Of a stretch of 64,000 nt of DNA, positions 26,540 to 35,200 are shown in pieces (position 1 is the stretch's first letter; every line of letters begins with the position of its first letter). The position numbers and the translations under genes were made by a program. The DNA comes from an uncultured Coriobacteriaceae bacterium. Lineage in GTDB: Bacteria > Actinomycetota > Coriobacteriia > Coriobacteriales > Coriobacteriaceae. The stretch covers positions 1-64,000 of the forward strand of contig CALUFC010000007.1 of NCBI GenBank assembly GCA_944319885.1, written 5' to 3'. The notes beneath the pieces are model-generated. The model ran no database searches. It saw only the letters and a list, made by a program, of their open reading frames with translations, and was not told where the DNA came from.

Positions 26540-28549
26540 ATGTCGACCAATCCCACCACCGATTCGCAGGCCGCTGCTGCGGATACCCTGAACGACGAGC
26601 GCGCGCATCGTCTCGCGAAGCGCGCGGCGCTCATGGATGCCGGTGCGAACCCGTATCCCGAGCATTCCGAGGTCACGCATCACATCGCTGGGCTCGATGC
26701 CGCCTATGCCGAGCTCGAGGCGGGTGTTGACACCACCGACGAGGTGAAGATTGCCGGTCGCGTGATGGCCAAGCGCGGGCAGGGCAAGATCGCCTTCATC
26801 GTGGTGCGCGATGCCACCGGCGAGATTCAGCTGTTCTGCCGCATCAACGACATGAGCGAAGCGGATTGGGCGTTTATCGGCGAGGTCGACCTGGGCGACA
26901 TCATCGGTGCGACCGGTGCGGTGGTGCGCACGCGCCGCGGCCAGCTTTCGATTGCACCCTCGCAGCTCACGCTGCTCTCGAAGGCGGTGCGCCCGCTGCC
27001 CGAGAAGTTCCACGGCCTCTCGGACAAGGAGACCCGTTATCGCCAGCGCTATGTCGACCTCATCATGAACGATGACGTGCGCTCCACCTTCGCTAAGCGC
27101 TCGCGCATCATCTCCGCCTTCCGTCGCTATATGGAAGACAACGGCTACATGGAGGTCGAGACGCCCATTTTGCAGACCATCCAGGGCGGCGCCACGGCCA
27201 AGCCGTTCATCACGCATTTCAATGCGCTCAACCAGGAGTGCTATCTGCGCATCGCCACCGAGCTGCATTTGAAGCGCCTGCTCGTGGGTGGTTATGAGCG
27301 CGTGTTCGAGATTGGCCGCATCTTCCGCAACGAGGGCATGGACCTCACGCACAATCCCGAGTTCACCACGATGGAGGCCTACCGCGCCTTCTCCGACCTC
27401 GACGGCATGAAGGAGCTCGCCGAGGGCGTCATCAAGGCGGCGAACGCCGCGGTGAACGATACCGAGCAGCTCGAGTACCAGGGACAGGTGATCGATCTTT
27501 CCGGCACGTGGCCCTCGAAGCCCATGACGCAGGTGGTCTCGGATGCGCTCGGTGTCGCCGTCGATCTCGATACGCCGCTCGACGAGCTGCGTGCGCACGC
27601 CGCGAAGGCGGGCATTGAGGTCAAGGCCGAGTGGGGTGCCGGCAAGCTCATCGCCGAGCTGTACGACGAGATCGGCGAGCCCACGCTCGTGAACCCCACG
27701 TTTGTGACGGACTATCCGGTTGAGGTGTCGCCGCTCGCCAAGCGCCGCGCGGATGATCCGCGTCTCACGCATCGCTTTGAGCTCGTGATTGCCGGCCACG
27801 AGTATGCCAATGCGTTCTCCGAGCTCAACGATCCGGTCGACCAGGCCGAGCGCTTCCAGCGCCAGATGGAGGAGAAGGCCGGCGGCGACGACGAGGCGAT
27901 GGAGTACGACGAGGACTATGTGCGCGCGCTCGAGTACGGCATGCCGCCCGCCGGCGGTATCGGTATCGGCATGGATCGCGTGATCATGCTGCTCACCAAC
28001 TCCGCCAACATTCGCGACGTGCTGCTGTTCCCGCATATGCGCCCCGAGAAGGGGAGCGCTTCCGGTGCTGCCGCTGCGCGCGCGAGCCAGGAGGCTGCGG
28101 CGAATGCAGAGCCCGGCGCCGCCCATGCGGTTGCCATCGCCGCCAACAAGGTGCCCACCATCGATCGCGATAAGGTTGTTGTCGAGCCGCTGTTCGAGGA
28201 TTTTGTCGACTTCGAGACCTTCTCTCGCTCGGATTTCCGCGCCGTTAAGGTGAAGGCATGCTCCGCTGTGCCCAAGAGCAAGAAGCTGCTGCAATTCACG
28301 CTCGACGACGGATCGGGCACCGACCGGATTATTCTCTCTGGTATCCACGCATACTATGAGCCGGAGGACCTGGTGGGCAAGACACTGGTTGCCATCACGA
28401 ATCTGCCGCCGCGCAAGATGATGGGCATCGATTCTTGCGGCATGATCATCTCTGCGGTGCACGCCGAGGGCGAGGGCGACGGTGCCGCCGAGCGTCTGAA
28501 TGTGCTGATTATCGACGACGCTATCCCGGCGGGCGCGAAGCTCTACTAA
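26540..28549 (+). CDS. lysS: Lysyl-tRNA synthetase with C-terminal tRNA-binding domain
   Basis: A 669-residue class II synthetase, about 170 residues longer than the usual 490-500. The anticodon-binding OB fold is at about residues 70-175. The catalytic core has motif 2 (RIFRNEGMDLTHNPEFT, near 260) and motif 3 (GGIGIGMDRVIMLLT, near 472). After a low-complexity Ala-rich linker (about 505-540), residues 550-669 form a second OB-fold domain. It contains DFRAVKVKACSAVPKSKKLLQF, ITNLPPRKMMGIDSCGMI and a terminal PAGAKLY, the pattern of the MetRS C-terminal/Trbp111 domain. The extra domain should increase general tRNA affinity. AAGGAG precedes the ATG. Confidence 0.92.
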   Translation: MSTNPTTDSQAAAADTLNDERAHRLAKRAALMDAGANPYPEHSEVTHHIAGLDAAYAELEAGVDTTDEVKIAGRVMAKRGQGKIAFIVVRDATGEIQLFCRINDMSEADWAFIGEVDLGDIIGATGAVVRTRRGQLSIAPSQLTLLSKAVRPLPEKFHGLSDKETRYRQRYVDLIMNDDVRSTFAKRSRIISAFRRYMEDNGYMEVETPILQTIQGGATAKPFITHFNALNQECYLRIATELHLKRLLVGGYERVFEIGRIFRNEGMDLTHNPEFTTMEAYRAFSDLDGMKELAEGVIKAANAAVNDTEQLEYQGQVIDLSGTWPSKPMTQVVSDALGVAVDLDTPLDELRAHAAKAGIEVKAEWGAGKLIAELYDEIGEPTLVNPTFVTDYPVEVSPLAKRRADDPRLTHRFELVIAGHEYANAFSELNDPVDQAERFQRQMEEKAGGDDEAMEYDEDYVRALEYGMPPAGGIGIGMDRVIMLLTNSANIRDVLLFPHMRPEKGSASGAAAARASQEAAANAEPGAAHAVAIAANKVPTIDRDKVVVEPLFEDFVDFETFSRSDFRAVKVKACSAVPKSKKLLQFTLDDGSGTDRIILSGIHAYYEPEDLVGKTLVAITNLPPRKMMGIDSCGMIISAVHAEGEGDGAAERLNVLIIDDAIPAGAKLY

Positions 28550-28896
28550 AGATTCCTCGCGTTGCGCAAAGCGCGCCGGGCGATTGCGCTCTGCAGGCTG
28601 CTTATTGACTCCGGTCGGACCTTCTGGGCGTTCGATCGGAGTCGATTTCTGTTCCGTGTGCCATTTTTTCAGGCACGCAATGGATTGAGGCGAACTCAAT
28701 GAGTAGCCCGTTCCGAACGACAGCGTTTGCACAGGATATGCCGTTCGGATTTCGTCATCTACTTTGATGATCCCGGTATAACCATTGCGTGGCTGAAAAA
28801 ACTCGCAGGGCGGGTGCGGGATCAAGCGCGTTTGGCGCGTTTGCGTGCGAATGAGGCGCTACCGTACGCCTATAATGTGCGACGGAGGCGATTTGT
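28550..28896. other. Intergenic region between lysS and an MFS gene
   Basis: About 347 bases. A probable terminator occupies 28607-28655. The rest shows no credible gene. TATAAT at 28871-28876 is the likely -10 box of the downstream gene, although no good -35 was seen. Confidence 0.5.
28607..28655 (+). terminator. Probable terminator of lysS
   Basis: An 11-bp stem (28607-28617 with 28633-28643, one G-T pair) and a 15-base loop, followed by the T-rich GATTTCTGTTCC. Confidence 0.65.
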
Positions 28897-30141
28897 TTGT
28901 CTAAAACGATCGAAGCATCTTATCAGGGCGCTGTTCAGCGCTCCGGCATATCCACCTCGCAGCTTCATGTTGTCATGACACTGGGGTTTTGCGGCTTGGT
29001 GTCCGCTGCCGACAACTGGTTTGTCTCACCGGCGCTTCCCGCTATCGCGCACACGCTTGCGGTGGCGCCAACGGCCGCGGCGATTATCCTCACGGCGTAT
29101 CTCCTTCCCTATGGTGCCCTGCAACCTGCGTGCGGACGCATCGGAGACGGTGTGGGCAGATTGCGATTGCTGCGGATCATCGTGTTGGGTCTCGCTGTGG
29201 GAACATTGCTGTGCGCCATCGCGCCGTGTCTCGGCATGCTCGTGGTGGCGCGCGTGATAACCGGCTGTTTCGCGGCGGGTATCATCTCGGTCTCTCAGGC
29301 GTTTGTGGGGGATGTCGTTGGTCCCAAGCAACGTGCCGGTGCCGTGGGCATCCTTATGGGCATCACGTTCACTGGACAGGGGCTCTCAGCCGGATTGGGT
29401 GGCATCCTTACCGATCTTGTAGGCTGGCGTGCGGCGTTTGCCGTGTTCGGCGTGCTTGCATGTATCGCGTGGCTGGGGCTGTTTACCCTGCGCGAGCCAG
29501 CGCATGTACACAGTGAGCAGCAAGCGAATGTGCCCGCAGCCCGGAGGGAAAACCCTGTCTACGCCTTTTTAAGGGATGCTCTGCGCATCTTCTTTGGGCC
29601 GCGCCGCGCGGTCTTTTTGCTTGCCTGTGCTACGGGGCTGCTTTACCTGGGGACCTACGGCCTCATGGGCACGTTCCTTTCGGAGGTGTGCGGGCTCACA
29701 TCCACGCGGGCAGGGCTCGTCATGATGCTGTACGGCGTTTGCTGTTTGGTGGGCGGCGCTGTTTCCGGAAGGCTGGGTGCCGGTCGCGGGCTGGTGCATG
29801 TAATCGGAATCGGCGAAGTGTCGGGTATTGTGTCGGCTGCCGCGCTGCTCGTTTCCGCGCTCTCGGCGAGCTGGGCTCCCGCGCTTGTCGCTGCTGCCGC
29901 GCTGGGTTTCGGCTACATTTTGGTGCAGCCCACGCTGGTGACGCTCTCCATGGAGGCGGATCCAGCGCAGGCGGGGCTTTGCACCGGTCTCATTGGCTTC
30001 GCGGTGTTCGCTTGCGGCGGCGTGGGATCGACGGCGGGAACATTTATCCTCGGTATCGGCGGCTATCCTGTGCTGTGGGCGGTTGCCGCAGCGGGGTTTG
30101 CCATGCAGCTTGTGGCGAGCCGTCGCACGCTGAGGGCCTAG
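28897..30141 (+). CDS. MFS transporter (12-segment, DHA1-like)
   Basis: A 414-residue membrane protein with about 12 hydrophobic segments. ADNWFVSPALPAIAHTL is a helix-1 block. PYGALQPACGRIGDGVGRLRLL is the motif A region of the 2-3 loop, and VVARVITGCFAAGIISVSQAFVGD is a motif C-like helix. The start is TTG 28897, eight bases after GGAGG. Its substrate is unknown; drug or metabolite export is likely from family membership. No neighbouring gene indicates its role. Confidence 0.8.
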   Translation: MSKTIEASYQGAVQRSGISTSQLHVVMTLGFCGLVSAADNWFVSPALPAIAHTLAVAPTAAAIILTAYLLPYGALQPACGRIGDGVGRLRLLRIIVLGLAVGTLLCAIAPCLGMLVVARVITGCFAAGIISVSQAFVGDVVGPKQRAGAVGILMGITFTGQGLSAGLGGILTDLVGWRAAFAVFGVLACIAWLGLFTLREPAHVHSEQQANVPAARRENPVYAFLRDALRIFFGPRRAVFLLACATGLLYLGTYGLMGTFLSEVCGLTSTRAGLVMMLYGVCCLVGGAVSGRLGAGRGLVHVIGIGEVSGIVSAAALLVSALSASWAPALVAAAALGFGYILVQPTLVTLSMEADPAQAGLCTGLIGFAVFACGGVGSTAGTFILGIGGYPVLWAVAAAGFAMQLVASRRTLRA

Positions 30142-30345
30142 GCATTTCAGGGCGCCGCTTTATGACCGCTGTGCGCCATCGCTACATCCAACGACGTGTG
30201 CTAGCTTGACTGTGTCAATGTCGAGCGCTTCGACCTGCGTGATGCAGCAGTTGCTTACGCCTACGCGCCAGGGCGTCTCTTGATCGAGGCGAAAACGTGG
30301 CGTGTGGCCCCATGCGCAGAGGTGATGCAGTAAGAGAGCTTGCCC

Positions 30346-30390
30346 AAAAAAGGGCGCATCCTGCAGCCGCGAAGCAGCGAGGATGCGCCC
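30346..30390 (-). terminator. Intrinsic terminator of the carboxylase operon
   Basis: A perfect 11-bp stem (30352-30362 with 30380-30390), followed on the minus strand by six T residues. It starts about 30 bases past the accC stop. Confidence 0.88.
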
Positions 30391-30420
30391 GTTGACGAGC
30401 CGGCACTAGTTTAGGCGGCC

Positions 30421-31776
30421 TTATGCCAAAAACTGCGGCATGTGCGTGGGGATGAAGTCCGTGTACACGATGCCGGCGGCATAGTCGGGCTCACGAACCA
30501 CGGCGCGATGGAACGGCAGCGTGGTCTTGATGCCCTCGATCTCGAACTCGTCGAGCGCACGCTTGGCGCGGGCGAGCGCCGCCTCGCGCGTGGGGCCCCA
30601 CACGATGAGCTTCGCCACGAGCGAGTCGTAGGTTGGCGGGATGGTGTATCCCTCGTAGACGTGGGTGTCTACGCGCACGCCGGGGCCACCGGGAAGGCGC
30701 AGCTTCGTGATGGTGCCGGGGCACGGACGGAAGTTGTGCTCGGGATCCTCGGCATTGATGCGGAACTCGAAGGCGTGGCCGTCTGGCGTGTCGATGCCGC
30801 CGTCCGGAATGGTCATGGGCTCGCCGGAGGCGATGCGCAGCTGCTCGCATACGAGGTCGGTGCGGGTGATCTCCTCCGTGACAGGATGCTCCACCTGGAT
30901 ACGGGTGTTCATCTCCATGAAGTAGAAGCTACCGTCTTCATCGAGCAAAAACTCGATGGTGCCGGCATTGGTGTAGCCGGTGGCGCGCACGGCCTTGACG
31001 GCGGTCTCGCACATTTGGTGACGGAGCTCAGGGGTGAGCGCGGGGCTCGGGGCCTCCTCGCAGAGCTTCTGGTGGCGGCGCTGCACGGAGCAGTCGCGCT
31101 CGCACACGGCGGCAGCATGGCCAAAGTTGTCAGCCATGACCTGAACCTCTACGTGGCGCGGGCGGGTAATGAGTTTCTCGAGGTAGACCTCGTCGTTCGC
31201 GAAGGCAACGCGAGCTTCGGCGCGTGCGGCGTTGTACTCGTGCTCAAGGTCGGCCGGGGCGTGCACCTCGCGCATGCCCTTGCCGCCGCCGCCGGCGCTC
31301 GCCTTGATGAGGACGGGGTAGCCGACCTCCTCGGCAAACTTGGCAGCTTCTTCCACGGTCTCGACGGCGCCGTCGGAGCCGGGGACGGTGGGGACGCCGG
31401 CGGCCTTCATGGTCTGCTTGGCGTTGGATTTCTCGCCCATGCGGTCGATGACGTCCGGATCGGGGCCAATGAAGGTCAGGCCGTTCTCCATGCACTTGCG
31501 CGCGAATTCGGCGTTCTCGGAGAGGAAGCCGTAGCCGGGATGCACGGCCTCGCAGCCGCGGGAGACGGCGGCGCCCACGAGGCGCGCCATGTCGAGGTAG
31601 CTCTGAGCGGAGGGGGCGGGGCCGATGCAGACGCGCTCGTCGGCCTCTTCGACGGCGGCGGTCATGCGGTCGGCGGTGGAGTAGGCAACGCACGCCGTGA
31701 CGCCCAGGTCCTTGCAGGCGCGGACAACGCGGAGCGCGATCTCGCCACGGTTGGCGATAAGAATCTTCTTGAACAT
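30421..31776 (-). CDS. accC: Biotin carboxylase subunit
   Basis: A 451-residue ATP-grasp enzyme that carboxylates biotin on its carrier. ILIANRGEIALRVVRACK opens the pre-ATP-grasp domain. GGGGKGMREV is the glycine loop at about residues 162-171. CERDCSVQRRHQK, EMNTRIQVEHPVTE and the DGHAFEFRINAEDP block are diagnostic. The length matches stand-alone AccC/PycA. It lies 15 bases downstream of the carboxyltransferase-BCCP gene. Its partner could be that protein alone (a two-subunit pyruvate carboxylase), or it could be shared with an acetyl-CoA carboxylase elsewhere. Confidence 0.93.
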   Translation of the reverse strand: MFKKILIANRGEIALRVVRACKDLGVTACVAYSTADRMTAAVEEADERVCIGPAPSAQSYLDMARLVGAAVSRGCEAVHPGYGFLSENAEFARKCMENGLTFIGPDPDVIDRMGEKSNAKQTMKAAGVPTVPGSDGAVETVEEAAKFAEEVGYPVLIKASAGGGGKGMREVHAPADLEHEYNAARAEARVAFANDEVYLEKLITRPRHVEVQVMADNFGHAAAVCERDCSVQRRHQKLCEEAPSPALTPELRHQMCETAVKAVRATGYTNAGTIEFLLDEDGSFYFMEMNTRIQVEHPVTEEITRTDLVCEQLRIASGEPMTIPDGGIDTPDGHAFEFRINAEDPEHNFRPCPGTITKLRLPGGPGVRVDTHVYEGYTIPPTYDSLVAKLIVWGPTREAALARAKRALDEFEIEGIKTTLPFHRAVVREPDYAAGIVYTDFIPTHMPQFLA

Positions 31777-31791
31777 GTGGCTCGCCTCGCC

Positions 31792-33708
31792 TTACGCCGT
31801 GGGCTCGATGTAGAACAGCGGCTGGCCGAACTCGACGGGCTCGGCGTTCTTGCCGCAGACCTCGCGTACGATGCCGTCTTCCTCGGCGGTGATCTCGTTC
31901 ATGAGCTTCATCGCCTCGACGATGCAGAGCGTCTGGCCGACCTTGACCTCGTCGCCCACCTTGACGAACGGATCGGCGTCGGGCGCGGGCGCCTGATAGA
32001 AGGTGCCGACCATCGGGCTCTCGACGGCCTTCCAGGCGGCGGGGCGATCGGCGGCAGCGGCGGGCGCCGGTGCGGCGGTCTCGGCGGCGGGAGCTGCGGG
32101 CGCAGGCGCCGGGGCGGCGGGCTCGGCGGGCACCGCGGGCGCGGCTGCCACGGGCGCGGCGCCAGCGGTCACGGCAATGGGCTTCTTGATGGCAACCTCG
32201 GTCGTGCCGTCCTTGATGGTGACCTCGGCCACGGAGCTTCCGTCAAGCGCCTCGATGAGATCGCGAATCTGGCTGACGTTCATATCGGTATCCTCCTCGG
32301 AATCGGTGGTATCGGCAGGCGCGGATGCGCCGCCGTCCAAAGGCTGGGTGATGTCGCGCAGGGTCCCGGCAGCGCGCTTCTCGAGCAGCGCGCGGGCCTC
32401 GTTGGGGAAGAGCGCGTAGGAAAGCACGTCTTCCTCGGACGTGGCAAGGTCGCCAATTTCGGCAGCGGCCTCGTCGTAGGTCTGCAGGTGCACGTTCTTG
32501 GCTTCTTCCTGCAGCTTTGCCACGTCGACGTGGCCCAGGACCTTCTCGCGGATGCCCTCGTCGATGGGTGCGGGGGTCTTGCCGTAGAAGCCCATCAGGT
32601 ACTCGCGCATCTCGGTGGAGACGATCTTCCAGCGCTCGCCGGTGAGCACGTTCATCACGGCTTGCGTGCCCACAATCTGGCTCATGGGCGTAACGAGCGG
32701 CGGATAGCCGACCTCTTTGCGCACGCGCGGAATCTCAGCCACGATCTCGGGCAGACGATCGTGCATGTTCTGCAGGTCGAGCTGGCCCACAAGGTTCGAC
32801 ATCATGCCGCCGGGGATCTGATGCTTGTAGATGCGCATGTGGGTAAGCGTGGTGATGCCGCGTTGGTGCTTGCCGGCCTTGCGGACGGCGTCCCAGTAAT
32901 CGGCGATCTCGAAGAGCAGATCGAGGTCGAGGCCCGTGTCGAACGGCGACCCCTGGAAGGACGAGACAGTCATCTCAACCGCGGGTTGCGAGTTGCCGAA
33001 CGCGAGCGGCGCGTGCGCGCAGTCCACGATCTCGGCGCCCTCCTCGGCACCGCGCAGATAGTTGGCGCTTGCCATGCCGCCGATGAAGTGGCAATGCATG
33101 TGCACGGGCAGGCCGATCTCGGTGCGCAGGGCACTGACAAGCTGGGCAGCACGGTAGGGGACCAGAAGGCCCGCCATGTCCTTGATGCACAGCGAGTCGG
33201 CGCCCAGCTCGGCGAGCTGACGCGCGTAGCCAATGTAGCTGTCGAGCGTATGGACGGGGCTGCGGGTGTATGAGATGGCCGGCTCGAAATGCGCGCCGAC
33301 CTTTTTGATGGCCGCCGCGCAATCACGGATGTTATCGATGTCGTTCAGGGCGTCGAAGACACGGAAGACGTCGACGCCGTTGGCGTGGGCACGTTCGATG
33401 AACCGCTCCACCACATCCGTTGAATAGTGCTTGTAGCCAATGAGGTTCTGGCCGCGAACCAGCATGGCGAGCGGCGTGTTGGGGCAGCGCTCCTTGATGA
33501 GCCGCAAGCGCTCCCAGGGATCCTCGTCCAAGAAGCGCAGGCAGGTATCGAAGGTCGCACCTCCCCACGCCTCGATTGCCCAATAGCCTACTTCATCCAT
33601 CTTTGGCAGGATGGGCAGCATCTCTGCGGTGGTCATGCGTGTCGCCCACAGCGACTGCTGACCATCGCGGATGGTGGTGTCCATAATGCGGAGACGATTT
33701 CCAGCCAT
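31792..33708 (-). CDS. Pyruvate/oxaloacetate carboxyltransferase fused to biotin carboxyl carrier domain
   Basis: A 638-residue fusion. Residues 1 to about 450 are the PycB/OadA-type carboxyltransferase: MDTTIRDGQQSLWATRM near the start, the metal-binding HMHCHFIGGM, and a conserved-domain tail (DEGIREKVLGHVDV). A linker follows. Then a complete AccB-like segment opens with MNVSQIRDLIEALDGSS, continues through a 60-residue Ala/Pro hinge, and ends in a biotinyl domain with VEAMKLMNEI (candidate biotinylated Lys about 601). No OadB or OadG sodium-pump gene is adjacent, so pyruvate carboxylation to oxaloacetate is the likelier reaction. AAGGAGG precedes ATG 33708. The segment also has a potential internal start at 32283. 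Confidence 0.88.
   Translation of the reverse strand: MAGNRLRIMDTTIRDGQQSLWATRMTTAEMLPILPKMDEVGYWAIEAWGGATFDTCLRFLDEDPWERLRLIKERCPNTPLAMLVRGQNLIGYKHYSTDVVERFIERAHANGVDVFRVFDALNDIDNIRDCAAAIKKVGAHFEPAISYTRSPVHTLDSYIGYARQLAELGADSLCIKDMAGLLVPYRAAQLVSALRTEIGLPVHMHCHFIGGMASANYLRGAEEGAEIVDCAHAPLAFGNSQPAVEMTVSSFQGSPFDTGLDLDLLFEIADYWDAVRKAGKHQRGITTLTHMRIYKHQIPGGMMSNLVGQLDLQNMHDRLPEIVAEIPRVRKEVGYPPLVTPMSQIVGTQAVMNVLTGERWKIVSTEMREYLMGFYGKTPAPIDEGIREKVLGHVDVAKLQEEAKNVHLQTYDEAAAEIGDLATSEEDVLSYALFPNEARALLEKRAAGTLRDITQPLDGGASAPADTTDSEEDTDMNVSQIRDLIEALDGSSVAEVTIKDGTTEVAIKKPIAVTAGAAPVAAAPAVPAEPAAPAPAPAAPAAETAAPAPAAAADRPAAWKAVESPMVGTFYQAPAPDADPFVKVGDEVKVGQTLCIVEAMKLMNEITAEEDGIVREVCGKNAEPVEFGQPLFYIEPTA
32281..32297 (-). 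promoter_or_regulatory. Possible internal ribosome binding site and start codon for a free biotin carrier
   Basis: On the minus strand GAGGAGG lies eight bases before an in-frame ATG whose ATG base is at 32283. This ATG is exactly where AccB-like sequence begins (MNVSQIRDL). Initiation here would give a 163-residue stand-alone BCCP. GAGGAGGAT also simply encodes Glu-Glu-Asp, so the match could be coincidental. Confidence 0.4.
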
Positions 33709-34222
33709 AAGCTCGGCCTCCTTTCTCATGTCTCGGAATGGATAGACAAACAAACAGCTGGCCCGTTGGATGGCCTATCCGAAGGGCCGGACGCCCGAGA
33801 CATATGCGCTCGCCGGACCGCATAGCGCATCGCCGCCATTCTAGCCCCGTGTGCGACGGGTATTGCTACAAACTTGGTGTGCGTGCGATTTAATCCGACA
33901 ACGGTAGGTTGGGCAGCGGTGGGCCGGGTATTGGTGCGGAGTCTTGCTGACACGCACGTGCTCACCCACAGGTCGCCGCAGTAACGGTCCTCACAATAGG
34001 AGCCAGCTCGCAGCGATGCCCCATTCACAGCAGGGTCCAAAACTTGCCTGTGCAGTGAACATTTCTACTTTGTGCAGCAAAATGCTCTTTCAAGGCTTGA
34101 AACGAGCTTTTGCTGCACATAACCGCGTTGTACGGTGCACAGACAAGTACGGAAGCGCTTGGCAGCGCGTAGGAACGCAGCGGCGCCAGAGCAATCGCCG
34201 CTGCGTTCTGCGTGCACGGCGG
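33709..34222. other. Gene-free region between the carboxylase operon and the DUF559 gene
   Basis: About 514 bases. The right half contains the first 107-bp palindromic repeat (34042-34148). The left part must hold the promoter of the carboxylase operon. No open frame with a ribosome binding site was found. Confidence 0.5.
34042..34148. repeat. 107-bp palindromic repeat, copy 1
   Basis: Outer inverted ends ACTTGCCTGTGCA (34042-34054) and TGCACAGACAAGT (34136-34148) match with one mismatch. An inner perfect 12-bp inverted repeat, TGTGCAGCAAAA (34071-34082) and TTTTGCTGCACA (34108-34119), forms a second hairpin. An ungapped, diverged copy lies at 35571-35677, on the other side of the DUF559 gene. 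Confidence 0.75.
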
Positions 34223-35200
34223 CTATCGCACGATGGGAACGCCGGCGGTGAGAAGAACGTGCCGAAAATAGTCGCGGTTGCATGCTTCGTTGAACGAGAT
34301 GCGCGCCACCTTTGCACCCGTGAGGTTGAGATGCGATTCTCGACGTCGTTCGTCGGCCAGCGCGCGCTGCGTTTCCCGCAGGCTGGCAGTCTGACCATGT
34401 GGCGCGTCGTGGTATTTCCCCATACCATCCAGCTCAAGGACGATGATTGCTCCGTTGGCGAGCATCCATAGGTAATCGACCATCTTGGGCGCACCGGGGT
34501 TAAGGGGATCGTCAATTTCGACCTGCAGTTCGGGCACTTCAAAACCCAGCTCGATCATGATGCCGCGCACGATGGACTCCCCGCCGTTGGCGCTTCTCCC
34601 GTCTGCAAAGCGCAGCACATTGCGGGCGTTGTTGATGCCGCGACGCCGCCAGCCGTGCTCAGCAACATAGGCGGCGAGCCGGCTGCGCGTGATGAGGCCC
34701 CAATGCAATGCTGAATCGACGATCGCCAGCCCCCGGCAGAAATCCGTTTGGCATATGCAGTCGAGCAGCGTCCGTTCAATCGACGTGACCGGAATGCCAA
34801 CCTGGCGGCAGGGCGTGTCACCTGTGATGACGTGGCAATGAGCGGACCCTAGCAGCTTTCTTCGATTGTCGCGCGCTCTCACGGCAATATGCAGCGTTCC
34901 CAGCAGAGCGTTGGGTACCTGGAGCCCATAGGCAAGTGCTGCGGAATGCGAGCAGAAGGTCCAGGCGGGATGGGTGAGGGCGAGCGTGCGCATGGCGTGC
35001 ATGTCGCGGGCGCGCGGCGAAAGCGCGGCGAAATACCGGGGCCGCGCATAGCAGCAGGGAAGGGGCGAGACGAGCAGCCCGGCGCGGTGCCGCCGTCGGC
35101 ATGCTTGGTGAAGCCTTGTCGACGAGGGCGAGAAGAAGCGCTGGTTGCGCTCGGCGTCATCGAGTTGCTGCTCGATGACGAGGTCGTAGCGTCCGTGCAT
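34223..35200 (-). CDS. AbiEi/DUF559-type protein with VSR-like C-terminal domain
   Basis: A 325-residue protein. The N-terminal half has the pattern of actinobacterial AbiEi-like proteins: SHSAALAYGLQVP, IPVTSIERTLLDCI, DSALHWGLI. The C-terminal half, VDYLWMLANGAIIVLELDGMGKY followed by TQRALADERRRESHLNLTGAKVARI, matches the DUF559 (VSR/very-short-patch-like nuclease) core with D and E positions conserved. Such genes are common singletons in Actinobacteria, sometimes annotated as type IV antitoxin-like; no toxin partner is seen here. GGGAG precedes ATG 35200. It is bracketed by two 107-bp palindromic repeats. Confidence 0.65.
   Translation of the reverse strand: MHGRYDLVIEQQLDDAERNQRFFSPSSTRLHQACRRRHRAGLLVSPLPCCYARPRYFAALSPRARDMHAMRTLALTHPAWTFCSHSAALAYGLQVPNALLGTLHIAVRARDNRRKLLGSAHCHVITGDTPCRQVGIPVTSIERTLLDCICQTDFCRGLAIVDSALHWGLITRSRLAAYVAEHGWRRRGINNARNVLRFADGRSANGGESIVRGIMIELGFEVPELQVEIDDPLNPGAPKMVDYLWMLANGAIIVLELDGMGKYHDAPHGQTASLRETQRALADERRRESHLNLTGAKVARISFNEACNRDYFRHVLLTAGVPIVR

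Noticed and set aside
28727-28978. 83-residue open frame upstream of the second MFS gene
   Set aside because: It overlaps the -10 box, the ribosome binding site and the start of the MFS gene and has no start signal of its own.
30442-33273. 943-residue plus-strand open frame over the carboxylase genes
   Set aside because: The minus strand encodes clear biotin carboxylase and carboxyltransferase motifs; the plus frame is a Gly/His-rich shadow.
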